A DNA stretch of 64,000 nt, taken from contig NZ_JBHTLQ010000003.1 in NCBI RefSeq assembly GCF_042679085.1, positions 1 through 64,000 of the forward strand, written 5' to 3'. This DNA comes from Phenylobacterium conjunctum. Its GTDB lineage: Bacteria; Pseudomonadota; Alphaproteobacteria; Caulobacterales; Caulobacteraceae. Both the position numbers and the translations under genes were made by a program. The notes beneath the pieces are model-generated. The model was given only the letters and a program-made list of their open reading frames with translations. It did not search any database and was not told the origin of the DNA. This document shows, in pieces, positions 49,163 through 57,479 of the stretch; the first letter of the stretch is position 1; every line of letters begins with the position of its first letter.

Positions 49163-49983
49163 GGAAATATCGCCCGAAGTTGATGTTTCAGGCGAAGGCC
49201 ATCGAAGGCCGGCTCCACCCCCTTGGGCAGCTTGCGCTTGAGGTCGTTGTAGTCGAGGTCGATGTGCATGTTGGTCAGGATCGCCCGGCGCGGCCTGACC
49301 CGCTCGATCCACTCCAGGGCGCGTTCGACGTGGGCGTGGGTCGGGTGCGGACGCCAGCGCAAAGCATCGACGATCCAGACGTCCAGGCCGTGCAGGGCGG
49401 CGAAGGCGTGATCATCCAGGTGCACCACGTCACTGGAATAGGCGACGTCGCCGAACCGGTAGCCCACCGATCGGATGCCGCCGTGATCCTGGTCGAAGGT
49501 GACGACAGGAATGGCGCCGGAGGGGCCGTCGATATGCCAGGCCTCGCCATGGGCCGGCAGGACGTGGCGCTCAGCGATGCCGGGATAGCCGCCCTCGCCG
49601 TCGAACACATAGCCGAACCGGCGCATCATCGAGGCGGTCGTCACCTCGTCCATATAGGTGGGGATGCGGGCACGCTGGCGGATGAAGAAGGCGCGGATAT
49701 CGTCGATGCCGTGGGTCTGGTCGGCGTGATCGTGGGTCAGCAGGACGGCGTCCAGGCGCTTCGCCCCGGCCGCCGCGGTCTGGCTGCGCAGGTCGGGCGA
49801 GGTGTCCACCAGGACGGTCGTCTCGTGCTCAGCCCCCTCGCCCAGGCGACGGACCAGGAGGGAGCAGCGCGAGCGCTGGTTCTTGGGCTCATGCGGGTCG
49901 CAGTCCCCCCAGTCGCCGTCCGCCCGCGGCACGCCGCCGGAGGAGCCGGAGCCCAGGATGGTGATCTCAAGCTCGCCGCTCAT
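49159..49983 (-). CDS. MBL-fold metallo-hydrolase (PhnP-like)
   Basis: A 274-residue metallo-beta-lactamase-fold hydrolase. The metal motif is LLTHDHADQTHGIDD (HxHxDH type), with VDTSPDLRSQ before it, SSDVVHLDD for the bridging Asp and TNMHIDLDY near the end. GSGSSGGVPR at the N terminus is usual for the PhnP-like phosphodiesterase group. In Alphaproteobacteria this gene commonly follows tatD. Its ATG overlaps the tatD stop (ATGA), and its TGA overlaps the PurN-like start. Substrate unknown, perhaps a cyclic phosphodiester. Confidence 0.9.
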   Translation of the reverse strand: MSGELEITILGSGSSGGVPRADGDWGDCDPHEPKNQRSRCSLLVRRLGEGAEHETTVLVDTSPDLRSQTAAAGAKRLDAVLLTHDHADQTHGIDDIRAFFIRQRARIPTYMDEVTTASMMRRFGYVFDGEGGYPGIAERHVLPAHGEAWHIDGPSGAIPVVTFDQDHGGIRSVGYRFGDVAYSSDVVHLDDHAFAALHGLDVWIVDALRWRPHPTHAHVERALEWIERVRPRRAILTNMHIDLDYNDLKRKLPKGVEPAFDGLRLKHQLRAIFP

Positions 49984-50756
49984 GGCCGGGGGATCCGATC
50001 AAACAGGGCGAAGAAGGCGTCCTCGTTACGGCGCTCCGCCTCCTCCCGGCTCCAGCCGCGAAGCTCGGCCAGCTTCCACAGCACTTCGGGCAGATAGGCC
50101 GGCTCGTTGCGCCGTCCGCGGTGCGGGACGGGCGCGAGATACGGGCAGTCGGTCTCCACGATGATCCGGTCTTCCGGCATATCCAGGATCACCGCACGCA
50201 CGTCCTCGGCGGCCTTGAAGGTGGCGATGCCAGACACCGAGAACCAGGCCCCAAGGGCCGCGGCTCGTCGGGCCAGCTCCGCCCCCGAGGTGTAGCAGTG
50301 CAGCAGCATCTTGAAGGGGCCGGCGGCGTGTTCCTCTTCGAGGATGTCGCCCATCAGGTCGTCGGCCTCGCGGGTGTGCACAACCAGCGGCAGGCCGGTC
50401 TCGCGCGCCGCGGCCACATGGGCGCGGAACACCTGGGCCTGGATGTCGCGGGGGCTGAGGTCGTAGTGGAAGTCCAGGCCCGTCTCGCCGATCCCCACCA
50501 CCTTCGGATCGCTGCAATGGGCCGTCAGGTCAGCGGCGGTCAGATCCGGCTTTTCCTTGGCCTCGTGCGGATGGGTGCCGACGGTGCACCAGATGTCCGG
50601 GGCGTCGGCGACGGCGCGGACCTTGTCGAAACCGGACAGCTTGTCGCTGATATTGACCATCAGCCGGATGCCGGCGGCGCGGGCGCGGGCGATCACCTCG
50701 TCCCGGTCGGCGTCGAACTGGGGGGCGTGAAGGTTGACGTGGCTGTCGATGAGCAT
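49980..50756 (-). CDS. tatD: TatD-family metal-dependent hydrolase
   Basis: A 258-residue TIM-barrel hydrolase of the TatD DNase family. LIDSHVNLHAPQF opens the protein; the family Glu is in GIGETGLDFHYD, the histidines in VVHTREADD and LLHCYTSG, and the Asp in VETDCPYLAPVPHRG. The second His of the HxH pair is Asn, as in the VNL segment of E. coli TatD itself. It is a 3'-5' exonuclease/endonuclease in other species. ATG at 50756, 11 bases after the holB stop; a longer upstream frame overlaps holB and is not credible. Confidence 0.93.
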   Translation of the reverse strand: MLIDSHVNLHAPQFDADRDEVIARARAAGIRLMVNISDKLSGFDKVRAVADAPDIWCTVGTHPHEAKEKPDLTAADLTAHCSDPKVVGIGETGLDFHYDLSPRDIQAQVFRAHVAAARETGLPLVVHTREADDLMGDILEEEHAAGPFKMLLHCYTSGAELARRAAALGAWFSVSGIATFKAAEDVRAVILDMPEDRIIVETDCPYLAPVPHRGRRNEPAYLPEVLWKLAELRGWSREEAERRNEDAFFALFDRIPRP

Positions 50757-50767
50757 GCGGTCGAGGG

Positions 50768-51766
50768 TCAGGCGCGCGCGGCGTCGCGCAGGTCGGAAAG
50801 GGCGGCGAAGAGGGCGTCCGCGCGGTCCAGATTCACGGCCTCGACCTCGCGCGGCAGGCGCTGCAGCGTCTCCCACGCCGCGGCCCACCGATCAAGCCCG
50901 CCACGGCCCTCGGCGGCGTGGCGTCGCGCCATCTGGTGCACACGCTCGGAGAGGCGTTCGAACAACAGGGCGAACTGGGCCGCCCCCTCCCCGCCCCGGA
51001 ACCGGTCGGCCAGGGACAGGGCCATGGCCTCGTCCACCTGGGGCAGGTCGTGCAGCAGTTCGCGGGCCGCGTCGTCCATGGCCAAGGCCCCGGTCGCCGA
51101 CAGGGTCCAGGCCTTGCCCGGCGCCCCATGGGCCATGCGGGCCAGACGCAGGGCGTCCTCGGGATTGACGTCCGTGCGCTGGCGCACGAAGTCGGCCACC
51201 TCGTCCTCCGGCAGGGCGTCGAAGCCTAGGCGGCGACAGCGGGACCGGATGGTCGGCAGCAGGCGTCCAGGCGAGTGCGAGATCAGCAGCAGCACCCCGC
51301 GCGGGGGCGGCTCTTCCAGGGTCTTGAGCACCGCATTGGCAGCGTTGACGTTGAGGTCGTCGGCGGCGTCGATGATCGCCACCCGATGCGGCGCCGAGGC
51401 CGGGGACTTGGAAAAGAACTCCGACAGGCGCCGCGCCTCGTCGACCGGAATGGTCTTGCGCGGTTTGCCGTCCTCGCCGATGCGCTCAAGGGTCAAGAGG
51501 TCAGGGTGAGAGCGCACGGCGATCTGCCGGCTGACCGTGTGGTCCGGGTCCGCGCCCAGCACGCCATAGCGGTCATCCGCCGGCGCACCGAGCAGCCGGC
51601 GCGCCGCCCGATAGGCGAAGGTCGCCTTGCCGACGCCCTCTGTCCCGGTGAGCAGCCAGGCGTGATGCAGGCGGCCCCGGGCCCGGGCGGCCTCGAAGGC
51701 GGCTTCGGCGCGCTCGTGCCCGAACAGGCGCCAGGCGTCGCGGGGATGCGGAACGGGATCAGCCAT
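50768..51766 (-). CDS. holB: DNA polymerase III subunit delta-prime
   Basis: A 332-residue clamp-loader subunit. It begins LFGHERAEAAFEAARARGRL, with a Walker A-like GTEGVGKATF and the SRC motif IRSRCRRLGF of clamp loaders (about residue 175). KTLEEPPPRGVLLLISHSPG is the conserved sensor region. The four zinc cysteines of E. coli delta-prime are missing, as in other Alphaproteobacteria I recall. ATG at 51766 overlaps the tmk stop by 8 bases, so the two are coupled. Confidence 0.93.
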   Translation of the reverse strand: MADPVPHPRDAWRLFGHERAEAAFEAARARGRLHHAWLLTGTEGVGKATFAYRAARRLLGAPADDRYGVLGADPDHTVSRQIAVRSHPDLLTLERIGEDGKPRKTIPVDEARRLSEFFSKSPASAPHRVAIIDAADDLNVNAANAVLKTLEEPPPRGVLLLISHSPGRLLPTIRSRCRRLGFDALPEDEVADFVRQRTDVNPEDALRLARMAHGAPGKAWTLSATGALAMDDAARELLHDLPQVDEAMALSLADRFRGGEGAAQFALLFERLSERVHQMARRHAAEGRGGLDRWAAAWETLQRLPREVEAVNLDRADALFAALSDLRDAARA

Positions 51767-52391
51767 GACCCAGGCGCTGGCCCACGGCGCGCCAGACGGC
51801 CGCCTCCACCGCGTCCATGTCCTGGGTCGCGTCCACCACCTCGCAGCGCTCGGGCTCGGCCTTGGCGATGTCGAGGAAAGCCTGTCTCAGACGGGCGTGG
51901 AAGGCCGCGCCCTTGGATTCGAACCGGGTCTCGGCGTGGGTCCGGTCTGCGGCGCGGGCGAGGCCAGCCTCGGGCGCCATGTCGAACACCAGGGTCAGGT
52001 CGGGCCGGACCTCTTCGAGCACGAAAGTCTCCATGGCCGCGATCAGGCCCGGATCGGTCCCGCCGGCGGCGCCCTGATAGGCGCGGGTGGAGTCGGCGTA
52101 GCGGTCACAGACCACCCAGGCGCCGCGCGCCAGGGCCGGCCGGATCACCCGCTCGATGTGGTCGCGCCGGGCGGCGTACATCAGCAGCGTTTCGGTGACC
52201 GGGCTCCAGCGGTCGGCCGCGCCTTTGACCAGCAGGTCGCGGATCGCCTCCGCGCCGGGGGAGCCGCCGGGTTCGCGGGTGGCCACGACCTCGCGGCCCG
52301 CCTCGGTCAGGCGCGCGGCCAGGCGGCGGATCTGGGTGGACTTGCCCACGCCCTCCCCGCCTTCGAAGGTGATGAAACGACCCTGCGACAC
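51759..52391 (-). CDS. tmk: Thymidylate kinase
   Basis: A 210-residue dTMP kinase making dTDP. The P-loop is FEGGEGVGKSTQIRRL (Lys17), the DRY motif is VCDRYADSTRAYQGAAGG and the LID region (AADRTHAETRFESKGAAF) has Arg residues. The ATP-binding and TMP-binding sites look intact. It precedes holB with an 8-base overlap, a conserved order. ATG at 52391; rlpA ends upstream of it by 41 bases. Confidence 0.96.
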   Translation of the reverse strand: MSQGRFITFEGGEGVGKSTQIRRLAARLTEAGREVVATREPGGSPGAEAIRDLLVKGAADRWSPVTETLLMYAARRDHIERVIRPALARGAWVVCDRYADSTRAYQGAAGGTDPGLIAAMETFVLEEVRPDLTLVFDMAPEAGLARAADRTHAETRFESKGAAFHARLRQAFLDIAKAEPERCEVVDATQDMDAVEAAVWRAVGQRLGHG

Positions 52392-52432
52392 TGGCGCAAG
52401 ATGGCCGCTTTGCGCGGTTTGTCCAGGGAAGA

Positions 52433-53395
52433 CTAGGGCCGCAGAACCCGGGCGTCGCCATAGCCGGAGGCGGCCACGCGATCCCGCAGCGCCCAGGCCT
52501 CGCCCTCGTCGGCGGTGCTCTGCAGGACGACGCGATAGAGCGTGGTCCCATTACGCTGGATCGGCTCAACCACGGCGCCGCCGCCCAGCTGGCCGGCCAC
52601 GCGCTGGGCGTTGCCTGCGTCGCTGAAGGCGCCGGCCTGGACGCGATAAAGGCCCGAGGCGCCGCCGGCTGCAAAGACGGGAGCTGAGGGGGACGAGGCG
52701 CCTTGTGGCTGGGCCGCCGGTGTCGCGGGGGCCAGGGGCGCAGCCGCGACCGCCATGGGCTGGGGCGGAACAAAGGCCGGCATCGCCGCGACCGCTACCG
52801 GGGCCGCGGGCGCGAGCGGCGCGGTCGTGGGATAGGCGGGACGGCCCGAATTAGCGGCGTAGCGGACGTCCGAGCCGCCCAGGGGCGCCGGTCCCACATA
52901 GCGGACGCGAACCCGCGCCAAGCCCTTCTGGTCGTAACCCAGTTCGCGGGCCGCCGCGTGGCTGAGGTCGATCAACCGGCCGCCGACAAAGGGTCCGCGG
53001 TCGTTCACCCGCACCTGGAGCTTTCGGCCGTTGTCCAGGTTCGTGACCTCGACAATGGACGGCAGTGGCAGGGTCGTGTGCGCCGCCGACAGGGCCGTCA
53101 TGTCGAAGATCTCACCATTGGCGGTGGCCTTCATGTTGAACTCATCGCCGTACCAGGAGGCCATGCCGGTCTCGTCGTAGTTCGGCTGCTCCTTCGGCAC
53201 GTACCAGACGCCGGCCACCTGGTAGGGATCGCCAACCTTGTAGCGGCCGCCCACTCCCGTCGGCAGGTCGCCCTTGGCCGCCGGCAGGCGCGCCGCAAGC
53301 CTCGGCTGGGGCGTGGCGCAGGCGGCCAGGGTCGCCACGGCCGGGACCAGGACCACCAGGGTCCGCGTCCGCATCGCAAAGCTGTTCAACGCCAT
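52433..53395 (-). CDS. rlpA: RlpA-family septal lytic transglycosylase with SPOR domain
   Basis: A 320-residue lipoprotein. Signal and lipobox end at LAAC (Cys26 from this start). The RlpA double-psi beta-barrel (about 70-165) shows GMASWYGDEFNMKATANGEI and VRVNDRGPFVGGRLIDLSHA. A Pro/Ala-rich linker leads to a SPOR domain (about 245-320, RVQAGAFSDAGNAQRVAGQL) that binds denuded septal peptidoglycan. RlpA cleaves naked glycans at division sites. I chose ATG 53395 because GGGAGGGG lies upstream; ATG 53374 is an alternative. Confidence 0.92.
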   Translation of the reverse strand: MALNSFAMRTRTLVVLVPAVATLAACATPQPRLAARLPAAKGDLPTGVGGRYKVGDPYQVAGVWYVPKEQPNYDETGMASWYGDEFNMKATANGEIFDMTALSAAHTTLPLPSIVEVTNLDNGRKLQVRVNDRGPFVGGRLIDLSHAAARELGYDQKGLARVRVRYVGPAPLGGSDVRYAANSGRPAYPTTAPLAPAAPVAVAAMPAFVPPQPMAVAAAPLAPATPAAQPQGASSPSAPVFAAGGASGLYRVQAGAFSDAGNAQRVAGQLGGGAVVEPIQRNGTTLYRVVLQSTADEGEAWALRDRVAASGYGDARVLRP

Positions 53396-53550
53396 CTCAG
53401 CCCCTCCCTCACAGGCGGTTTTTCATCCAGCAGGATGGGCCAAGAGGTTTGAACCAGGGTTAAGCGGCGTGGTTAATTCGTTAAGTCTGTCCGCGCGGCC
53501 GTCTTGGGGCTCGCCCCCGGCCTGAAGGTTCTGCTATAGCGGCGCGCTCC

Positions 53551-53640
53551 GGAGGGGTGGCCGAGTGGTTTAAGGCAGCGGTCTTGAAAACCGCCGTAGG
53601 TGGAAGCCTACCGTGGGTTCGAATCCCACCCCCTCCGCCA
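53551..53640 (+). tRNA. tRNA-Ser (UGA)
   Basis: A 90-base tRNA gene with encoded CCA. The 7-bp acceptor stem is GGAGGGG/CCCCTCC with discriminator G. The anticodon loop CTTGAAA reads UGA between GCGGT and ACCGC. A long variable arm (about GTAGGTGGAAGCCTAC) and the T arm GGGTTCGAATCCC fit a serine class II tRNA. It decodes UCA and related serine codons. No integrase or duplicated 3' end is visible nearby. Confidence 0.97.
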
Positions 53641-53657
53641 AGCCTCGCCCGCCTGCG

Positions 53658-53678
53658 CCATGTTTGACGTCAACATGG
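53658..53678. other. 21-base near-perfect palindrome after tRNA-Ser
   Basis: CCATGT and ACATGG flank an exact 8-bp palindrome TGACGTCA with one extra T, so 20 of 21 bases are self-complementary. It begins 18 bases after the tRNA. There is no T-run, so it is not a plain terminator. It could be a protein-binding site or a processing signal; the neighbouring AT-rich stretch (53710-53735) lies before the 3' end of the dehydratase gene. Confidence 0.4.
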
Positions 53679-53735
53679 ACGAACGGTTTCCTGGCGCCCG
53701 GCTAGGCCGAGAAAATTTCATAAATCTCTATTGAA

Positions 53736-54896
53736 TCAGCTGTTTACGGCTGACGGCAGGCCCGTTTCCGATCCGATGGGCTCGAACTCCGGGACGATCT
53801 CGCGCAGGTGCGTGATGGCGGCCTCGCGGTCCAGCCGGGTCACGGCGTCCTGCATCCGGTCGAAGCAGGCGCGCAGGGCGTCCAGGGCCATGGTGCGGGG
53901 ACCGACCAGGCTGAGGCCTGAGGCGGTGCGCAGGATGCGGTCCTCGTCGGGGTGGATCAGTTCCTCGTCGAGCTTTTCGCCGGGGCGCAGGCCGATCACA
54001 CGGACTTCGATGTCTTGTTCCGGTCGGCGACCGGACATGCGGATCATCAGCCGGGCCAGGTCGGCGATACGGATCGGGTCGCCGATATCCATCACATAGA
54101 CGCCGCCGCGCACTTCACTGGGCATTTCGCGCAGGGTCGCGGCCTGCAGCAGCAGGGACACCGCCTCGCCCAGCGTCATGAAATAGCGGCTGACGTCGGG
54201 GTGGGTCAGGGTGATCGGGCCGCCCTCGGCGATCTGGCGCTGGAACAGCGGCGCGACCGAGCCGGACGAGCCCAGCACATTGCCGAACCGGACGGAGACA
54301 AACCGGGTCGGGCCGGCTTCCAGGTCCATGGCCTGGCAATAGGCTTCGGCGGCGCGTTTGGCGGCGCCCATGACGCTGCTCGGGTTCACGGCCTTGTCGG
54401 TGGAGACAAAGACCATGACGCCCACATTGTGCGACTGGCAGGCGTCGGCCACGTGGCGCGCACCCAACAGGTTCGTGCGGATGGATTCCAGCGGATGGTC
54501 TTCCGCCATCGGGACGTGCTTCAGCGCCGCGGCGTGGAAGACCACGTCCGGCTGCTCGCGGGTGAACCAGTCATCCAGGACGTTGCGGTCCCGAATGTCG
54601 CAGAACACCGAGGTCCGCGAAACCTCCGGCCGATGTTCCCGCAGGTACTGGTCGATGGCGTAGAGGTTGAACTCGGAGTTTTCGATCAGGGTCAGGTGAC
54701 CCGGACCCAGGGCCGCGATCTGACGCACCAGTTCCGAACCGATCGACCCGCCGGCGCCCGTGACCAGGATCCGACGGTTACGCACCAACTTCCGCAACGG
54801 GAACTCATCGAAAGCAATCGCTGGGCGGCCGAGAAGTTCACCCAGAGCCAGGAGGCGCGCCATGTCCTCAGGACCGGCGGCGGCAAGGCCACTCAT
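53736..54896 (-). CDS. Nucleotide-sugar 4,6-dehydratase (FlaA1/CapD-like, soluble)
   Basis: A 386-residue SDR-type dehydratase resembling UDP-GlcNAc 4,6-dehydratases. A short N-terminal part (about 1-42) precedes the NAD motif ILVTGAGGSIGSELV. HAAALKHVPMAEDHP and VFVSTDKAVNPSSVMGAAKR carry the active site with the MxxxK variant of this family. No membrane helices, unlike WbpM/CapD. Product could be a 4-keto-6-deoxy sugar for surface glycans or flagellin. ATG 54896 with AGGAGAG upstream. It stands alone, with no glycosyltransferase in view. Confidence 0.85.
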   Translation of the reverse strand: MSGLAAAGPEDMARLLALGELLGRPAIAFDEFPLRKLVRNRRILVTGAGGSIGSELVRQIAALGPGHLTLIENSEFNLYAIDQYLREHRPEVSRTSVFCDIRDRNVLDDWFTREQPDVVFHAAALKHVPMAEDHPLESIRTNLLGARHVADACQSHNVGVMVFVSTDKAVNPSSVMGAAKRAAEAYCQAMDLEAGPTRFVSVRFGNVLGSSGSVAPLFQRQIAEGGPITLTHPDVSRYFMTLGEAVSLLLQAATLREMPSEVRGGVYVMDIGDPIRIADLARLMIRMSGRRPEQDIEVRVIGLRPGEKLDEELIHPDEDRILRTASGLSLVGPRTMALDALRACFDRMQDAVTRLDREAAITHLREIVPEFEPIGSETGLPSAVNS

Positions 54897-55096
54897 ATGT
54901 TCTCTCCTGCCCCAAGCCACTCAAAGCGCACAGCGAAACGCAAACCCGCGTGAATCGCTCCGCACATAGCCAAACCGACCCTACGCGGAAAGCTCAAGCT
55001 ACGCCAAGAGCATGACGAAGAACTAGGTTTGTTGAACCTTTGATCGACACCTGAACGAGGCCCGCGTAATTCCTGTAACAAAATCGCGACGCATTA

Positions 55097-57073
55097 ATGT
55101 CGCTCCATTCGGGAAACGCTCAATTGAAACGCGTCCTGCTCGCGGCGGCGATCTGCCTGTCGTCCAGTCTCGCCCTGGCCCATTCTGCTTTCGCCCAGTC
55201 TGCCTCCATACAGTCCGCCCCCAGCCCGCTCCCCTTCCCGGCTCATATCCCGGCGGCGCGGGATACGCCCTATCCGGGTCTGCTGACCTTGTCGGTGGAC
55301 GCCACGGACCTCGATCGTCGGATCTTCAAGGTCCGACAACAGATTCCGGTGTCGGGGCCGGGCCCCATGACGCTGCTGTTTCCCCGTTGGCTGCCGGGCA
55401 AGCACTGGGCGGCCGGGGAACTGCACGCCCTGGCGGGGCTGATCATCACGGCCGGCGGTCAGCGGCTGGAGTGGAGCCGCGATCCGGTGGAGATGGGCGC
55501 CTTCCACGTGGTCGTCCCCGCGGGCGCTGAGCGCCTGGACCTGGAGTTCCAGTATCTTTCGCCGACCGCCGGGGACCAGGGCCGCATCGTCGTCACGCCG
55601 GAGATGATGAATGTGCAGTGGAACAACATGGCCTTGTACCCGGCCGGCTATTTCACGCGCCAGATCCGGATCCAGCCGAGCATTCGCCTGCCGGAGAATT
55701 GGACCTACGGCGTGGCCCTGGAGACCGAGAGCGTCAAGGACGGCGTGGTCACCTTCAAGCCCGTCGGCTTCGACACTCTGGTGGATTCGCCGATGTTCGC
55801 CGGCCGGTGGGGGCGCAAGATCGACCTCGATCCGGGCGGCCGGTCGCGCGTGACCCTGAACGTCTTCGCCGATGATCCGGAGCTGTTGGAGGCTTCACCG
55901 CAGCAGATCGCCCTGCACCGGGCCGTGGTGGCCCAGGCCGACCGGCTGTTCGGGGCGCGACATTATGACCATTACGATTTCCTGCTCGCCCTGAGCGACC
56001 GTCTGGGCGGCATCGGCGTCGAGCACCAGAGGTCGAGCGAGAACGGCACCCTGCCCCGCTACTTCCTGGATTGGGATCGGGTCCCGTCGGCCAGGGAACT
56101 GCTGCCGCACGAATACACCCACTCCTGGAACGGCAAGTACCGTCGACCGGCCGACCTATGGACTCCGGACTTCACGACGCCGATGCGGGACAGCCTGCTG
56201 TGGGTCTATGAGGGCCAGACCCAGTATTGGGGCCAGGTGCTGTCGGCCCGCTCCGGACTCTTGTCGCGCCAGGATGCGCTCGATGGCCTGGCCCTGACGG
56301 CGGCCACCTATGACTACCGGGTCGGGCGCGCCTGGCGCCAGATGAGCGACACCACCAATGACCCGATCATCGCCGCGCGCCGTCCCCTGCCCTGGACCAG
56401 CTGGCAGCGCAGCGAGGACTATTACTCGGAAGGCCTGCTGATCTGGCTGGACGCCGACACCCTGATCCGCGAGCTGTCGGGGGGGAAGAAGTCCCTGGAC
56501 GATTTCGCCCGTGCCTTCTTCGGGGTGAATGATGGGGATTGGGGCCAGCTGACCTATCGGTTCGAGGACGTGGTCGCGACCCTGAATGCAGTGCAGCCCT
56601 ATGACTGGAGCGGATTCCTGAAGACCCGCCTGGCCAGCCACGGTCCCGGCGCGCCGCTGGATGGGGTGGCGCGGGGCGGCTACCGGCTGGTCTATGCCGA
56701 AAAGCCCACCGCCTACTTCATCGGCAATGAGACGCGCCGCAAGATCACGGACCTGACCTTCTCCTTAGGGGTGAGCGTCAATCGGGAGGGCGAGGTCACG
56801 GCGGTGCAATGGGACGGACCGGCGTTCAAGGCCGGGCTGGTCGATGGCGAGAAGATCGTCGCTGTGAATGGCGTCGCCTTTGACGGGGATCGCCTGAAGG
56901 CGGCGGTCACGGCGGCCAAGGGCTCCGCCGCGCCCCTGGAGCTGATCATCAAGTCGGGGGATCGCTACCGTGTCACAGCCATCCCGTACCATGACGGCCT
57001 GCGCTATCCGCGCTTCGAGCGGGTGGCCGGCGCGCCGGATCGGCTGGGCGATATCCTGGCGGCGAAGCGATAG
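55097..57073 (+). CDS. M61-family glycyl aminopeptidase-like protein
   Basis: A 658-residue exported peptidase. A signal peptide (about 11-34) is followed by the M61 N-terminal beta domain, the catalytic domain with HEYTH (His338, Glu339, His342) and the third ligand Glu372 in VYEGQTQYW, and a C-terminal PDZ domain (about 560-640, FKAGLVDGEKIVAVNG). M61 enzymes are zinc aminopeptidases preferring Gly or Ala. ATG 55097. It is divergent from the dehydratase with 200 bases between, which should hold both promoters. Confidence 0.92.
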   Translation: MSLHSGNAQLKRVLLAAAICLSSSLALAHSAFAQSASIQSAPSPLPFPAHIPAARDTPYPGLLTLSVDATDLDRRIFKVRQQIPVSGPGPMTLLFPRWLPGKHWAAGELHALAGLIITAGGQRLEWSRDPVEMGAFHVVVPAGAERLDLEFQYLSPTAGDQGRIVVTPEMMNVQWNNMALYPAGYFTRQIRIQPSIRLPENWTYGVALETESVKDGVVTFKPVGFDTLVDSPMFAGRWGRKIDLDPGGRSRVTLNVFADDPELLEASPQQIALHRAVVAQADRLFGARHYDHYDFLLALSDRLGGIGVEHQRSSENGTLPRYFLDWDRVPSARELLPHEYTHSWNGKYRRPADLWTPDFTTPMRDSLLWVYEGQTQYWGQVLSARSGLLSRQDALDGLALTAATYDYRVGRAWRQMSDTTNDPIIAARRPLPWTSWQRSEDYYSEGLLIWLDADTLIRELSGGKKSLDDFARAFFGVNDGDWGQLTYRFEDVVATLNAVQPYDWSGFLKTRLASHGPGAPLDGVARGGYRLVYAEKPTAYFIGNETRRKITDLTFSLGVSVNREGEVTAVQWDGPAFKAGLVDGEKIVAVNGVAFDGDRLKAAVTAAKGSAAPLELIIKSGDRYRVTAIPYHDGLRYPRFERVAGAPDRLGDILAAKR

Positions 57074-57146
57074 GCCGGTTGATGTGGGTCATGCCCCGCG
57101 CAAGGTGCGGGGTGTAGTTTTGTTGTCTTGCAGCCTGGAGGCGCCC

Positions 57147-57479
57147 ATGCGCTCTCGCCTGACCGTTCTCGTCTTCGCCCTCGCCGCGGGGTGCGCCCTT
57201 CCCGCCCTGGCCGGACCGCCGGACCCTGCCCTGCAGCGGGGCCAGGCCATTGCGCATGACACCTGCGCCCGCTGCCACGGCGTGGCGACCGGCGAGGACA
57301 GCCGCAACGCCGGGGCGCCGCGCTTTGTCGTCATCGCCGGGCGCTACAATGAGATCAGCCTTGAAGACCGTCTGAGCGAGATCGCCAAGCAGGGCCACTA
57401 TGAGATGCCGCCCCAGCCGATCAGCCGCGAGGATATCCGCAGCCTGACCGCCTATATCGAGAGCCTGGCTCAGCCCTAA
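57147..57479 (+). CDS. Small periplasmic cytochrome c
   Basis: A 110-residue class I c-type cytochrome. A signal peptide (about 1-22, LTVLVFALAAGCALPALA) precedes the heme site Cys40-x2-Cys43-His44 (CARCHG). Met in HYEMPPQPIS, near residue 90, is the probable axial ligand, followed by the usual C-terminal helix (IRSLTAYIESLAQP). It could shuttle electrons in the periplasm, but the partner is unknown. ATG 57147 with CTGGAGGC upstream. Its TAA overlaps the TAG of the convergent kinase. Confidence 0.88.
   Translation: MRSRLTVLVFALAAGCALPALAGPPDPALQRGQAIAHDTCARCHGVATGEDSRNAGAPRFVVIAGRYNEISLEDRLSEIAKQGHYEMPPQPISREDIRSLTAYIESLAQP

Noticed and set aside
49980..50756. TatD with a lost metal ligand (Asn for the second His)
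   Set aside because: The same VNL form occurs at this position in E. coli TatD, so it is normal family variation.
53460..53484. Cluster of three TTAA motifs upstream of rlpA as a CtrA site
   Set aside because: Spacings are 9 and 4 bases rather than 7, so it does not fit the consensus.
53551..53735. tRNA-Ser as an integration site of a mobile element
   Set aside because: No integrase, no repeated tRNA 3' end and no foreign-looking genes next to it.
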